This document shows, one piece after another, positions 58,501 to 64,000 of a DNA stretch of 64,000 bases. Under the pieces are notes generated by a model. That model was not told the DNA's origin and did no database searches. It saw only the letters and a program-made list of their open reading frames with translations. Numbering within the stretch: position 1 is the stretch's first letter; the number at the start of each line of letters is the position of its first letter. A program made the position numbers and the translations under genes. This DNA is from Paenibacillus pasadenensis DSM 19293 (GTDB lineage Bacteria > Bacillota > Bacilli > Paenibacillales > Paenibacillaceae). Location of the stretch: assembly GCF_000422485.1 (NCBI RefSeq), contig NZ_KE383847.1:149292-213291 (forward strand). Direction: 5' to 3'.

Positions 58501-59246
58501 GTCGGGCCGAACAGCGCCTGGTCGCCGGTCCGGTTGGCGTCGCCTTCCTGGGAGCTGAACAGCGCCCGGGCGCCAAGCGCTCCGGACACGGGAGTGGCGA
58601 AGCCGGTGATCGGCGTCGTCGTCGAGCCGGACGTGGTGACGAGCACCGACCCGACCCGCAGCGACAGGTTGCGCAGCGGCAGCGAGGCGTTGCTGTAGAT
58701 GACGGCCAGCGTCCAGCCGCAGTGGTTGGCCGTCGAGTCGCCGCTGACGACGATCGTGCCGACCGCGCCGCCCGTCGTGTAGGTGCCCGCTCCGCCGGCC
58801 TGAACGAGCGGAGTGACGTTGGCGGTCCGCACATAGGCCAGCACCCCGGTGCCGAGCGCGATGCCGGTCTGTGCTGTGACGCTGTCCGGCGAGACGGAGC
58901 TCGCTCCGACTGGCGTCGTGAACGTGACGGGGTTGTTGATCGCCGACGTCAGGTTGGCGCTGCCGTTCACATAGGTGCCGCCCCAGATTAGCTCCGCGTA
59001 CAGGACGGTGCTGCCTGCGGGCAGGACGAGCACGGCCGACGAGCTGTTCAGCGTGTAGGCGTCGGTCGTGCCGGCAGGATAGCTGCCGTACTGCAGCGCG
59101 GTGTTCGTCGTGATGAAGGCGCCGATGCTGTCCTGCGTGCCGGGCACGCCGACCGTGTCGGATCGGCTGAGCCCGAGCGTGTTGCCGGTGAACGTCATGG
59201 CGCCCGCCGCGTTGAAGATCGCTCGAACGAGCAGTGGAATGGTCAT
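52527..59246 (-). CDS. Giant DUF11-repeat (B_ant_repeat) protein
   Basis: The 2239-residue protein starts MTIPLLVRAIFNAAGAMTFT, with an N-terminal globular region of about 320 residues (AVLVLPAGSTVLYAELIWGG, SGDSTANHCGWTLAVIYS, ITNVDISPRLVNSQTS), and then 15 consecutive repeats of about 130 residues. Each repeat opens like PSVTVVKSASAxxAVVGDTL, has VVLTDPLPAGTAFVPGSVTV in the middle and a SNxVxTPV-type close; the last is cut short. These are beta-sandwich DUF11/TIGR01451 units of Bacillus-type surface proteins. There is no signal peptide, SLH, LPXTG or membrane helix. ATG 59246 is chosen by homology of the opening; the frame extends to 59405. The gene at 50842 continues the repeats. Confidence 0.85.
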   Translation of the reverse strand: MTIPLLVRAIFNAAGAMTFTGNTLGLSRSDTVGVPGTQDSIGAFITTNTALQYGSYPAGTTDAYTLNSSSAVLVLPAGSTVLYAELIWGGTYVNGSANLTSAINNPVTFTTPVGASSVSPDSVTAQTGIALGTGVLAYVRTANVTPLVQAGGAGTYTTGGAVGTIVVSGDSTANHCGWTLAVIYSNASLPLRNLSLRVGSVLVTTSGSTTTPITGFATPVSGALGARALFSSQEGDANRTGDQALFGPTASSLVALSGPNNLAANFFASQINNDAGLLDTTGTFGTRNQTNGAPGTNIVGGRQGWDITNVDISPRLVNSQTSAVLTLTTSGDAYILNASGLQININSPSVTVVKSASAAGAVIGDTLTYTVVMTNSGTANVTSVVLTDPLPAGLSFVAGSMTVGGTALPTADIRSGVAIGTLAFGTSITATYRATVTALPSPPQLNNTASASFSFVSIAGGSTITAVIPSNTVSTPVYAPVLSLAKTASAAAATVGDTITYTIVAANSGSIAAAVTLTDNIPAGSSFVTGSFRVNGTVIAGANPAAGVAIGSIAAGGSSTVTFQVNVNSLPAPPQLVDQATAAYTYQPPDGRTLSGSAASNTVTIPVSLPSVSVAKTASLADLAVSETLTYTSVITNSGGTALTNVVLTDPMPTGTAFVAGSVTVGGAARTTAVPGAGIAVGTIAPGASVAVAFQVTAQSVPAGGSLSNQAAASYSSGTASGQALSNLVATPVYQPVVSLTKTASAAAVVVGDTVTYTVTAANSGNIAAAVTITDPIPAGSTFVPGSVTIGGVPAPAANPASGINAGTIAAGGSRAVTFQLTLASLPSPPQLTNQASAAYSYTLPSGRSLSGSAVSNTVALPASSPNVTLTKSASAAAAAVGDTIAYTVVLFNSGGSPIQNVIVSDPLPAELGFVAGSVTVNGIAQPSANPNTGIALGTIVPSGGATIVFQAAVNAIPASGAVANQAKAAFASGAFAGASVSNAVSVPVVQPVFSIVKSASSASLTVGDSFTYTLVIRNSGNAAAPFTVKDILPSGLAFSVNTVTLNGAPNPGLDPGAGIDLPNIAPGASVTVAFVANVVSLPSPQTASNSASGSYSFTLPGGRQVIGSAASNTVTLPVSSPSVSAAASFNQTVAVVGDTLVYTVIVTNNGASPVNSVVLADSLPGGTAFVSGSVVVSGSALPSASPSTGIPLGTLAPGASAAVQYEVNVTMAIPSQIINQSTVSFTSGSFSGTSASNTTNTPVTQPQIALVKSASRSSATLGDTVAYSVVVTNSGNLAGIVSLADTLPAGMSFVPNSLAVGGVPLPGVDPTAAPFSIGSIAPGASLTATFSLAAATLPSPQTYVNQASATYSFTTADGRTLGGTAVSNAVSVSVSPPNVSIVKTTTAADAAVGDSIPYSIAVVNAGIDPVNNVVLTDPLPDGTALTAGSVTVNGIPVASTPAAGIQLGTLAPGAGATVAFGLTVTGVPASGAVGNQASVAFTSGALAASALSALVSTPVYQPSLAAVKTAGTASATLGDTISYTVTLTNSGNYAALATVTDPVPAGTAFVPNSVIVGGVPQPGASPIAGIPAGVIAPGQSVAVSFSFNVVSLPVPQVIANQALAAYSFTLPSGRTLTGSTSSNLLPIPVSAPDLALAASAGLSAASVGDIIPYTIVLTNSGATTLGSIVLTDPLPPGTAFVPGSYAVDGVANPAANPAAGAPVPDLAPGASAAVTFSLQVVSLPNPAQIANTASASFTTGTFSGAAFSNTVVTPVYQPIIAAVKSAGAVNATVGDTVVYTVLLSNTGNYGASVTMFDVIPAGTAFVPNSAIVGGSPVPGADPATGIPAGVVNGTPVSVMFSVVIQSLPAGQQLANQATASFAFTLPDSRTLTGSAVSNTVTIPVSSPNVQVVKSVSAGDAVVGDTLVYTALVSNSGIENIANVVLSDTVPPGSSFVPGSVTVGGASLPTANPATGIAVGTIAPGGSVSVQFSVLVSGLPTPPSLTNSASAAFTSGAFAGSSTSNPVITPVYQPIVSLVKSADRTQATVGDTVTYFVTATNTGNYPASLTVFDSPPAGADFVPNSVLVNGVPQPGADPTAGIAAGVLAPGASAFIVLSLQVNVTSLPNPQLLSNQATGSFTFSPPDGRTLTQSVLSNTLVIPVSSPDVTVVKSASAIDAVVGDTLTYTMTVTNSGISPVNNVVLVDPVPAGAAFVPGSVTVDGTAQPAASPASGIAVGTIAPGAAATVTFQVTVTAVSS

Positions 59247-59337
59247 CACCGCCTTGCGGATAAAGTCTTGGACGAGGCAGGGCGAGCCTGCGCAGAAAGC
59301 CGATCGTAGACAACCGTCGCCAAAATAGCCGTCGTTC

Positions 59338-59366
59338 AACTCTATGCCGCGCGTCCTCCATAGTTG
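59338..59366 (-). promoter_or_regulatory. Possible mother-cell (sigma-K-like) promoter of the DUF11 gene
   Basis: On the minus strand CAAC and CATAGAGTT are separated by 16 bp, one mismatch from the sigma-K pattern AC-N16-CATANNNTA. No sigma-A promoter is evident. This is weak evidence from short motifs. Confidence 0.2.
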
Positions 59367-59398
59367 TTTGACTGCTGAATAATTAACTTTGCCCAAGG

Positions 59399-59427
59399 TT
59401 TCCACGGATCGCCCGGCCCGTTATAAT
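59399..59427 (+). promoter_or_regulatory. Sigma-A promoter of the nitroreductase gene
   Basis: A perfect -10 TATAAT (59422-59427) with a weak -35 (TTTCCA at 17 bp, or TTCCAC at 16 bp). Confidence 0.7.
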
Positions 59428-59490
59428 AGAAGGAGCAATGTCCGAATGCAAGGATGGTCCGGACCTGACTTTGCAGAGGAGGGGAAGCGG

Positions 59491-60060
59491 ATGGAGCTGC
59501 AGCAAGCGATCCGGCAGCGGAGAAGCATCGGCAAGGTGCTGGATCTGCCGGTTGAGAAGGAGAAGATCGAGCGCATTCTGGAATCGGCGGTATGGGCCCC
59601 CAATCATCACCATACGGAGCCGTGGAAGTTTTTTGTCATGACGGGCGAGGGGCGGCGAGTGCTGGGCAGCGCTTATGCCAATGCGGCGCTCGATTCGCTG
59701 GCTGGACTGGATCCCGAGGAAAAGGAAGTCCGCCTGTCGCGAGAGGAAGCGAAGGCGATGCGTGCCCCGGCCGTCATCGCGGTCGCCTGCTCGCCCTCGA
59801 CGAATCCCCGGGTCATCCGCTCGGAGGAGCTCGCGGCCGTCCATTGCGCCGTGCAGAACATGCTGCTGACGGCGCATGAGGAAGGGCTCGGCGCCGTCTG
59901 GCGCAGCGGCGAGCCGATGCATCATTCGTCGATGAAGTCGGCGTTCGGGCTCAAGGACGGAGAAGAGCTGGTCGGCTTCATCTACCTCGGCTATCCGGGC
60001 ATGAACGTTCCGGAAGGGCGGCGCATCGCGGCCAAGGACAAGACGTTCTGGATGTCCTGA
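59491..60060 (+). CDS. Nitroreductase-family flavoprotein (YdjA-like)
   Basis: The 189-residue protein has the nitroreductase start MELQQAIRQRRSIGKVLDLP (FMN phosphate contacts), ESAVWAPNHHHTEPWKFFVM, AVQNMLLTAHEEGLGAVWRSG and LVGFIYLGYPG, which define NADPH-dependent FMN oxidoreductases close to YdjA. The natural substrate is unknown. ATG 59491 follows GAGGAGGGG; the frame from 59389 begins before the promoter and is not used. A strong terminator follows, so it is monocistronic. Confidence 0.9.
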   Translation: MELQQAIRQRRSIGKVLDLPVEKEKIERILESAVWAPNHHHTEPWKFFVMTGEGRRVLGSAYANAALDSLAGLDPEEKEVRLSREEAKAMRAPAVIAVACSPSTNPRVIRSEELAAVHCAVQNMLLTAHEEGLGAVWRSGEPMHHSSMKSAFGLKDGEELVGFIYLGYPGMNVPEGRRIAAKDKTFWMS

Positions 60061-60168
60061 CGTTCAAAATGGTTCGGATGGGGAGCATGGGCCGGTGCGG
60101 AACGATCGTTTTCGTGTCAGCTAACATCACATCCCCTTGAATGGAGATGTTCGGTTTTAAGGCGATGG

Positions 60169-60205
60169 AAGCCAACCTGCCATATTCGGCAGGTTGGCTT
60201 TTTTA
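60169..60205 (+). terminator. Terminator after the nitroreductase gene
   Basis: AAGCCAACCTGCC pairs with GGCAGGTTGGCTT around a six-base loop, then T-run. Confidence 0.96.
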
Positions 60206-60429
60206 GACCGGTTCGGCGGACCCGGGCCTGCCCTCTTCCGTCGAAAGCGCTTCCTGCCATGCGGCATCCAGAGCTTGCGGGAGGCGGAAAAGCTTGTGTC
60301 GCTGCGGCATGTCCCGTCGAAACGAAGCGCCAGGAGGCGGCCTCTGAGAGCGGCAGCAGCCTTCAGGACGGAAATGTTGAAAGACGAACTATAGATGGAT
60401 ATTATCTTCGCAATGTTCGCTTTCTGCAG

Positions 60430-60458
60430 TTGACAGTGCCAAGTCGGATTGGTACACT
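60430..60458 (+). promoter_or_regulatory. Sigma-A promoter of the pur operon
   Basis: TTGACA (60430-60435), exactly 17 bp, TACACT (60453-60458). Confidence 0.88.
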
Positions 60459-60564
60459 AGGAAAGCAAAGCGGGGCAGCCGGGTTTGGCTCGCCTCGCAG
60501 ATGTCGAATCTTGGAATAGGGCGAGCAGGGACGCGCGGCGTCCGGGTTGCCCGATAATCGCATA

Positions 60565-60635
60565 CTCCTCGTATATATTCGGGAATCGGCCCGAACGTTT
60601 CTACCCGGCGACCGGAATCGCCGGACTACGGGAAG
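60565..60635 (+). promoter_or_regulatory. Guanine riboswitch of the pur operon
   Basis: P1 CTCCTCGTA/TACGGGAAG (one mismatch, one wobble) encloses TATAT, a P2 hairpin CGGG/CCCG, J2/3 GTTTCTACC, and P3 CGGCGACCGGAATCGCCG. The ligand-pairing base before TACG is C (guanine type). Confidence 0.92.
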
Positions 60636-60723
60636 AACCGAGGCTCCGCATAGGCGCTTCGGGCAGAGCGGCGCCGCCTTCCGGCGCGCGTGTTTCGGCG
60701 TCCGGCCGCCGCGCCGCTCTGCG

Positions 60724-60800
60724 ATCCCGCAGGCTGGACGGCCCTCCCGGCCCTCTCTTCACGAGAGGGCGGAGCGTCTTTCGTTCCGCGGGATTTTTTT
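60724..60800 (+). terminator. Riboswitch-controlled terminator of the pur leader
   Basis: ATCCCGC (60724-60730) pairs with GCGGGAT (60788-60794) across an inner hairpin (CCGGCCCTCTC/GAGAGGGCGG), then seven T. Guanine binding should favour this form. Confidence 0.85.
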
Positions 60801-60835
60801 GTACCTCTATAAATGCGCGAAGGCGGGATGAAGAG

Positions 60836-61324
60836 ATGGGTGCAAGCGTAGGCGTCATCATGGGCAGCAAGTCGGATTGGGAAACGATGAAGCTTGCATG
60901 CGAGGTGCTGGACGAGCTCGGCATCGCCTACGAGAAGCGGGTCGTGTCCGCCCACCGGACGCCGGACCTGATGTTCGACTACGCCGAGAGCGCCGCGGAG
61001 CGCGGGCTCAAGGTCATTATCGCGGGAGCCGGCGGAGCGGCTCATCTGCCCGGAATGGTCGCGTCCAAGACGCCTCTTCCGGTCATTGGCGTACCCGTCA
61101 AGTCGTCCGCGCTGAGCGGGATGGACTCGCTGCTGTCGATCGTGCAGATGCCGGCCGGGATTCCGGTCGCCACGGTGGCGATCGGCGCGGCCGGCGGCAC
61201 CAACGCCGGCCTGCTGGCGGCGCAGATGCTCGGCGCCTTCGACCCGGCCGTGCAGGCGCGCGTCCAGGCGCGGCGGGATGCGACGCGCGAGCGGGTGCTC
61301 GCGAGCGGGGAGGAGCTGCTGTGA
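60836..61324 (+). CDS. purE: N5-carboxyaminoimidazole ribonucleotide mutase
   Basis: The 162-residue enzyme catalyses N5-CAIR to CAIR in purine synthesis. Family motifs are [34 protein letters not shown] (substrate binding), [14 protein letters not shown], and [20 protein letters not shown]. It is the first gene of the operon and overlaps purK by four bases (GTGA). ATG 60836 is the only start after the leader terminator that keeps the conserved N-terminus. Confidence 0.98.
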   Translation: MGASVGVIMGSKSDWETMKLACEVLDELGIAYEKRVVSAHRTPDLMFDYAESAAERGLKVIIAGAGGAAHLPGMVASKTPLPVIGVPVKSSALSGMDSLLSIVQMPAGIPVATVAIGAAGGTNAGLLAAQMLGAFDPAVQARVQARRDATRERVLASGEELL

Positions 61325-62553
61325 GCGCGCCCGGCAAGGACGCGGCGCTCGGTCCCGGCGGAGCGGCGGTGACGCCGGAGCAGGCCCGCGTCGTCTTGCC
61401 CGGCGCGACCGTAGGCGTGCTCGGCGGCGGGCAGCTCGGCCGCATGCTGGCGCTCGCCGGCAGCGCGATGGGCTATCGCTTTATCGCCCTCGATCCCACC
61501 GAGGACGGCCCGGCCGCGCAGGTCGGCGGCGGCATCCGCGCCGCGTACGACGACCGCGAGGCGGCGCGGGAGCTGGCGGAGCGCTGCGACGTCATCACCT
61601 ATGAGTTCGAGAATGTCGACGCCGGCGTCGCCGCGATGCTGATGGAGCAATCCTATGTGCCGCAGGGCAGCGAGCTGCTCTACACGACGCAGCATCGCCT
61701 GCGCGAGAAGCGCGCCGTCGAGGCGGCGGGCGCGCGCGTCGCTCCCTATGCGGAGATCCGCAGCGAGGACGAGCTGCGCGAGGCGGCAGCCCGGCTCGGG
61801 CTGCCGGCCGTGCTCAAGACGGCGACCGGCGGCTACGACGGCAAGGGCCAGTGGGTCATCCGCAGCGAGGAGGAGATTCCCGCCGCCTATGCCGAGCTGT
61901 CGCGGGCGGGCACGGATCTCGTGCTGGAGCAGTTCATCCGCTTCGCCAAGGAGCTGTCCGTCGTCGCGGCGCGCAGCTCGCTCGGCGAGGTGCGGGCGTT
62001 CCCGCCCGCGGAGAACGTCCACGTGGACAACATCCTCCACTTGTCGATTGTGCCGGCGCGGGTCGCGCCGGACGTGCTGGCGGAGGCGGAGCGGCTCGCG
62101 CTGCGCATCGTGGAGCAGCTGGGCGCGGTCGGCCTCGTCGCGGTCGAGCTGTTCCTGACGGATGACGGCGAGCTGTACGTCAACGAGCTGGCGCCGCGCC
62201 CGCACAACAGCGGCCACTATACGATGGAAGCCTGCCGCACCTCGCAGTTCGAGCAGCATGTGCGCGCCGTCTGCGGGCTGCCGCTCGGCGATCCGTCGCT
62301 GCTGAGCCCGGTCGTCATGGCCAACCTGCTCGGCCAGCATGTCGAGCCGGCGATCGCCCGGCTGAGCGTCCGCGACAGCGAGGCGGAGCGCCTCGGCGTC
62401 GCGCCCAAGCTGCATCTGTACGGCAAGGCCGAGGCCAAGCCGGGCCGCAAGATGGGCCATGTGAACGTGCTGGCGCCGGATGCGGACGCCGCGCTCGCTT
62501 GGATTCAGGGAACCGGCATCTGGCAGGCGGAGAACGAAGCGATCGGATCCTAG
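61321..62553 (+). CDS. purK: N5-carboxyaminoimidazole ribonucleotide synthase
   Basis: The 410-residue ATP-grasp enzyme makes N5-CAIR from AIR, bicarbonate and ATP for PurE. Visible are [54 protein letters not shown] (ATP-binding loop), [18 protein letters not shown], and [21 protein letters not shown] 61321 overlaps the purE stop, so translation is coupled. An Ala/Gly/Pro extension of about 25 residues precedes the usual start region. Confidence 0.97.
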   Translation: MSAPGKDAALGPGGAAVTPEQARVVLPGATVGVLGGGQLGRMLALAGSAMGYRFIALDPTEDGPAAQVGGGIRAAYDDREAARELAERCDVITYEFENVDAGVAAMLMEQSYVPQGSELLYTTQHRLREKRAVEAAGARVAPYAEIRSEDELREAAARLGLPAVLKTATGGYDGKGQWVIRSEEEIPAAYAELSRAGTDLVLEQFIRFAKELSVVAARSSLGEVRAFPPAENVHVDNILHLSIVPARVAPDVLAEAERLALRIVEQLGAVGLVAVELFLTDDGELYVNELAPRPHNSGHYTMEACRTSQFEQHVRAVCGLPLGDPSLLSPVVMANLLGQHVEPAIARLSVRDSEAERLGVAPKLHLYGKAEAKPGRKMGHVNVLAPDADAALAWIQGTGIWQAENEAIGS

Positions 62554-62589
62554 GCAGTTCAATTTATAGACAAGGGTGTGGAAGACAAC

Positions 62590-63885
62590 ATGCTGGAGCG
62601 TTACAGCAGGCCCGAGATGCGGGCGATCTGGACGGAAGAGAACAAATTCAAGGCGTGGCTGGAGGTGGAGCTCTGCGCCTGCGAGGCGTGGGCCGAGCTC
62701 GGCGTCATTCCGCGGGAGGACGTCGCCGCGCTGCGCGAGAAGGCCGGCTTCGACATCGACCGGATCAGCGAGATCGAGCTGGAGACCCGCCATGACGTCA
62801 TCGCCTTCACGCGCGCGGTGTCCGAGACGCTCGGACCGGAGCGCAAGTGGGTGCATTACGGCCTCACGTCGACCGACGTCGTCGACACGGCGACGGGCTA
62901 TCTGCTGCGCCAGGCCAACGAGATCCTCGAGCGCGACGTCGTGAATTTCATCGAGATCCTGCGCGGCCAGGCGGTCGCCTACAAGGATACGGTCATGATG
63001 GGCCGCACGCATGGCGTGCATGCGGAGCCGACGACGTTCGGCCTCAAGCTGGCGCTCTGGCACGAGGAGATGAAGCGCAACCTGGAGCGCTTCCGCCATG
63101 CGGCGGACGGCGTCCAGTACGGCAAGATTTCCGGCGCGGTCGGCACGTACGCCAACATCGACCCGTTCGTCGAGGAGTTCGTCTGCCGCAAGCTCGGCAC
63201 GAAGCCCGCGCCGATCAGCACGCAGACGCTGCAGCGCGACCGCCACGCCGAGTACATGGCGACGCTGGCGCTGATCGCCACCTCGCTGGACAAGTTCGCC
63301 ACCGAGATCCGCGCGCTGCAGAAGAGCGAGTTCCGCGAGGTCGAGGAGCCGTTCGCCAAGGGCCAGAAGGGCTCGTCGGCGATGCCGCACAAGCGCAACC
63401 CGATCGGCTGCGAGAACATCTCCGGCCTGGCGCGCGTCATCCGCGGCCACATGATCAGCGCCTACGAGAACGTGCCGCTCTGGCATGAGCGCGACATCAG
63501 CCACTCCTCCGTGGAGCGCGTCATCCTGCCGGACGCGACGATGCTGCTCAACTACATGCTCAACCGCCTCGGCAACATCATCAAGAACCTGCAGGTGTTC
63601 CCGGACAACATGAAGCGCAACATGGGCCGCACGTTCGGCGTGCCGTTCTCCGGCCGCGTCATGACGATGCTGATCGACAAGGGCTTCAGCCGCGAGCAGG
63701 CGTACGACACCGTGCAGCCGCGCGCGATGCAGGCTTGGGAGGAGCAGCGCCAGTTCCGCGACATCATCGCGGAGACGCCGGAGATCACGGCCGCGCTGAG
63801 CGCGCAGGAGATCGACGACGCGTTCAACCCGAGCTGGCATCTCAAGCATGTCGACACGATCTTCCGCCGGCTGGAGCTGATCTAG
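62590..63885 (+). CDS. purB: Adenylosuccinate lyase
   Basis: The 431-residue lyase acts twice in purine synthesis, on SAICAR and on adenylosuccinate. It starts [20 protein letters not shown] and contains [35 protein letters not shown] (catalytic His), and the flexible signature loop [23 protein letters not shown] 62590 gives the usual length; GTG 62578 is an in-frame alternative with a poorly placed ribosome site. It follows purK by 36 bp. The rest of the pathway genes presumably lie beyond the window, where only about 115 bp remain and nothing is seen. Confidence 0.98.
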   Translation: MLERYSRPEMRAIWTEENKFKAWLEVELCACEAWAELGVIPREDVAALREKAGFDIDRISEIELETRHDVIAFTRAVSETLGPERKWVHYGLTSTDVVDTATGYLLRQANEILERDVVNFIEILRGQAVAYKDTVMMGRTHGVHAEPTTFGLKLALWHEEMKRNLERFRHAADGVQYGKISGAVGTYANIDPFVEEFVCRKLGTKPAPISTQTLQRDRHAEYMATLALIATSLDKFATEIRALQKSEFREVEEPFAKGQKGSSAMPHKRNPIGCENISGLARVIRGHMISAYENVPLWHERDISHSSVERVILPDATMLLNYMLNRLGNIIKNLQVFPDNMKRNMGRTFGVPFSGRVMTMLIDKGFSREQAYDTVQPRAMQAWEEQRQFRDIIAETPEITAALSAQEIDDAFNPSWHLKHVDTIFRRLELI

Positions 63886-64000
63886 GGGGCTTTTGCGGCG
63901 GCGGGCACCGTTCGCTCGCTAGGGATCGTCCGCTCGGACGGCTGCAGGCTCGCTCAAGCGACCCATCGTTTTCGCTTCATCCATCTCGCATTGGCAGGAG

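Larger units (their letters stand above)
60061..60835. other. Gene-free stretch before purE
   Basis: It holds the nitroreductase terminator, about 220 bp with nothing definite (60206-60429), the pur promoter (60430-60458), the guanine riboswitch (60565-60635) and its terminator (60724-60800). Confidence 0.85.

Overview
The window looks like chromosome of a GC-rich member of the Paenibacillaceae (Paenibacillus/Cohnella type, Bacillota). The support is gene content and order: SLH-anchored secreted enzymes, AmyE-type amylases, a hemL(gsaB)/bcp neighbourhood, and the chain moxR - DUF58 - transglutaminase - guaA - pbuG - purEKB. As I recall it, that chain is the Bacillus subtilis order yeaC-yeaD-yebA-guaA-pbuG-purE, here opened by inserted accessory genes. 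Shine-Dalgarno sites are strong and starts are ATG/GTG/TTG. No rRNA, tRNA, IS element, prophage or CRISPR array was seen.

Layout. 0-6.8 kb: secreted DUF4309 protein, DmpA-type aminopeptidase, PCYCGC lipoprotein divergent from a MerR/TipAS regulator, and a large FG-GAP/Calx-beta/SLH surface protein. 7-11.8 kb: two AmyE-like alpha-amylases (one membrane-anchored, one secreted with two starch-binding modules) with similar promoters carrying LacI-type operators. 11.9-16.7 kb: a cobalamin riboswitch followed by a translationally coupled DUF4430-EcfT-EcfAA-EcfS uptake operon. 16.9-24 kb: small enzymes and regulators (uridine-kinase-like, hydrolase, GNAT-phosphatase fusion, DUF6886, LysR, GNAT, DHFR-like, O-methyltransferase, MazG-like). 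24.5-30.9 kb: hemL/gsaB, LCP cell-wall ligase, three-gene ABC-2 exporter, bcp. 31-34.8 kb: secreted GDPD, polysaccharide deacetylase, unknown protein. 35.7-43.7 kb: moxR, DUF58, transglutaminase, guaA. 43.7-48.3 kb: two secreted asparaginases (one with SLH anchors) and an MFS permease. 48.4-50.2 kb: guanine-riboswitch-controlled purine permease. 50.8-59.2 kb: a giant DUF11-repeat protein split into two frames. 59.4-63.9 kb: nitroreductase and a riboswitch-controlled purEKB operon continuing past the window.

The most unusual signal is in the spacers. Several sequence families of intergenic repeats share a period of 50-52 bp. They occur at 1-155 and 34793-35425 (one family, opposite orientations), 7121-7300, 38513-38800, and 41851-41940. 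Two elements of 183-184 bp, at 24067-24249 and 50493-50676, each carry four copies of a 23-bp motif arranged as two direct plus two inverted with 50-51 bp phasing, and both sit between convergent genes. They are not CRISPRs and encode nothing I recognise; they are the best candidate for something undescribed here.
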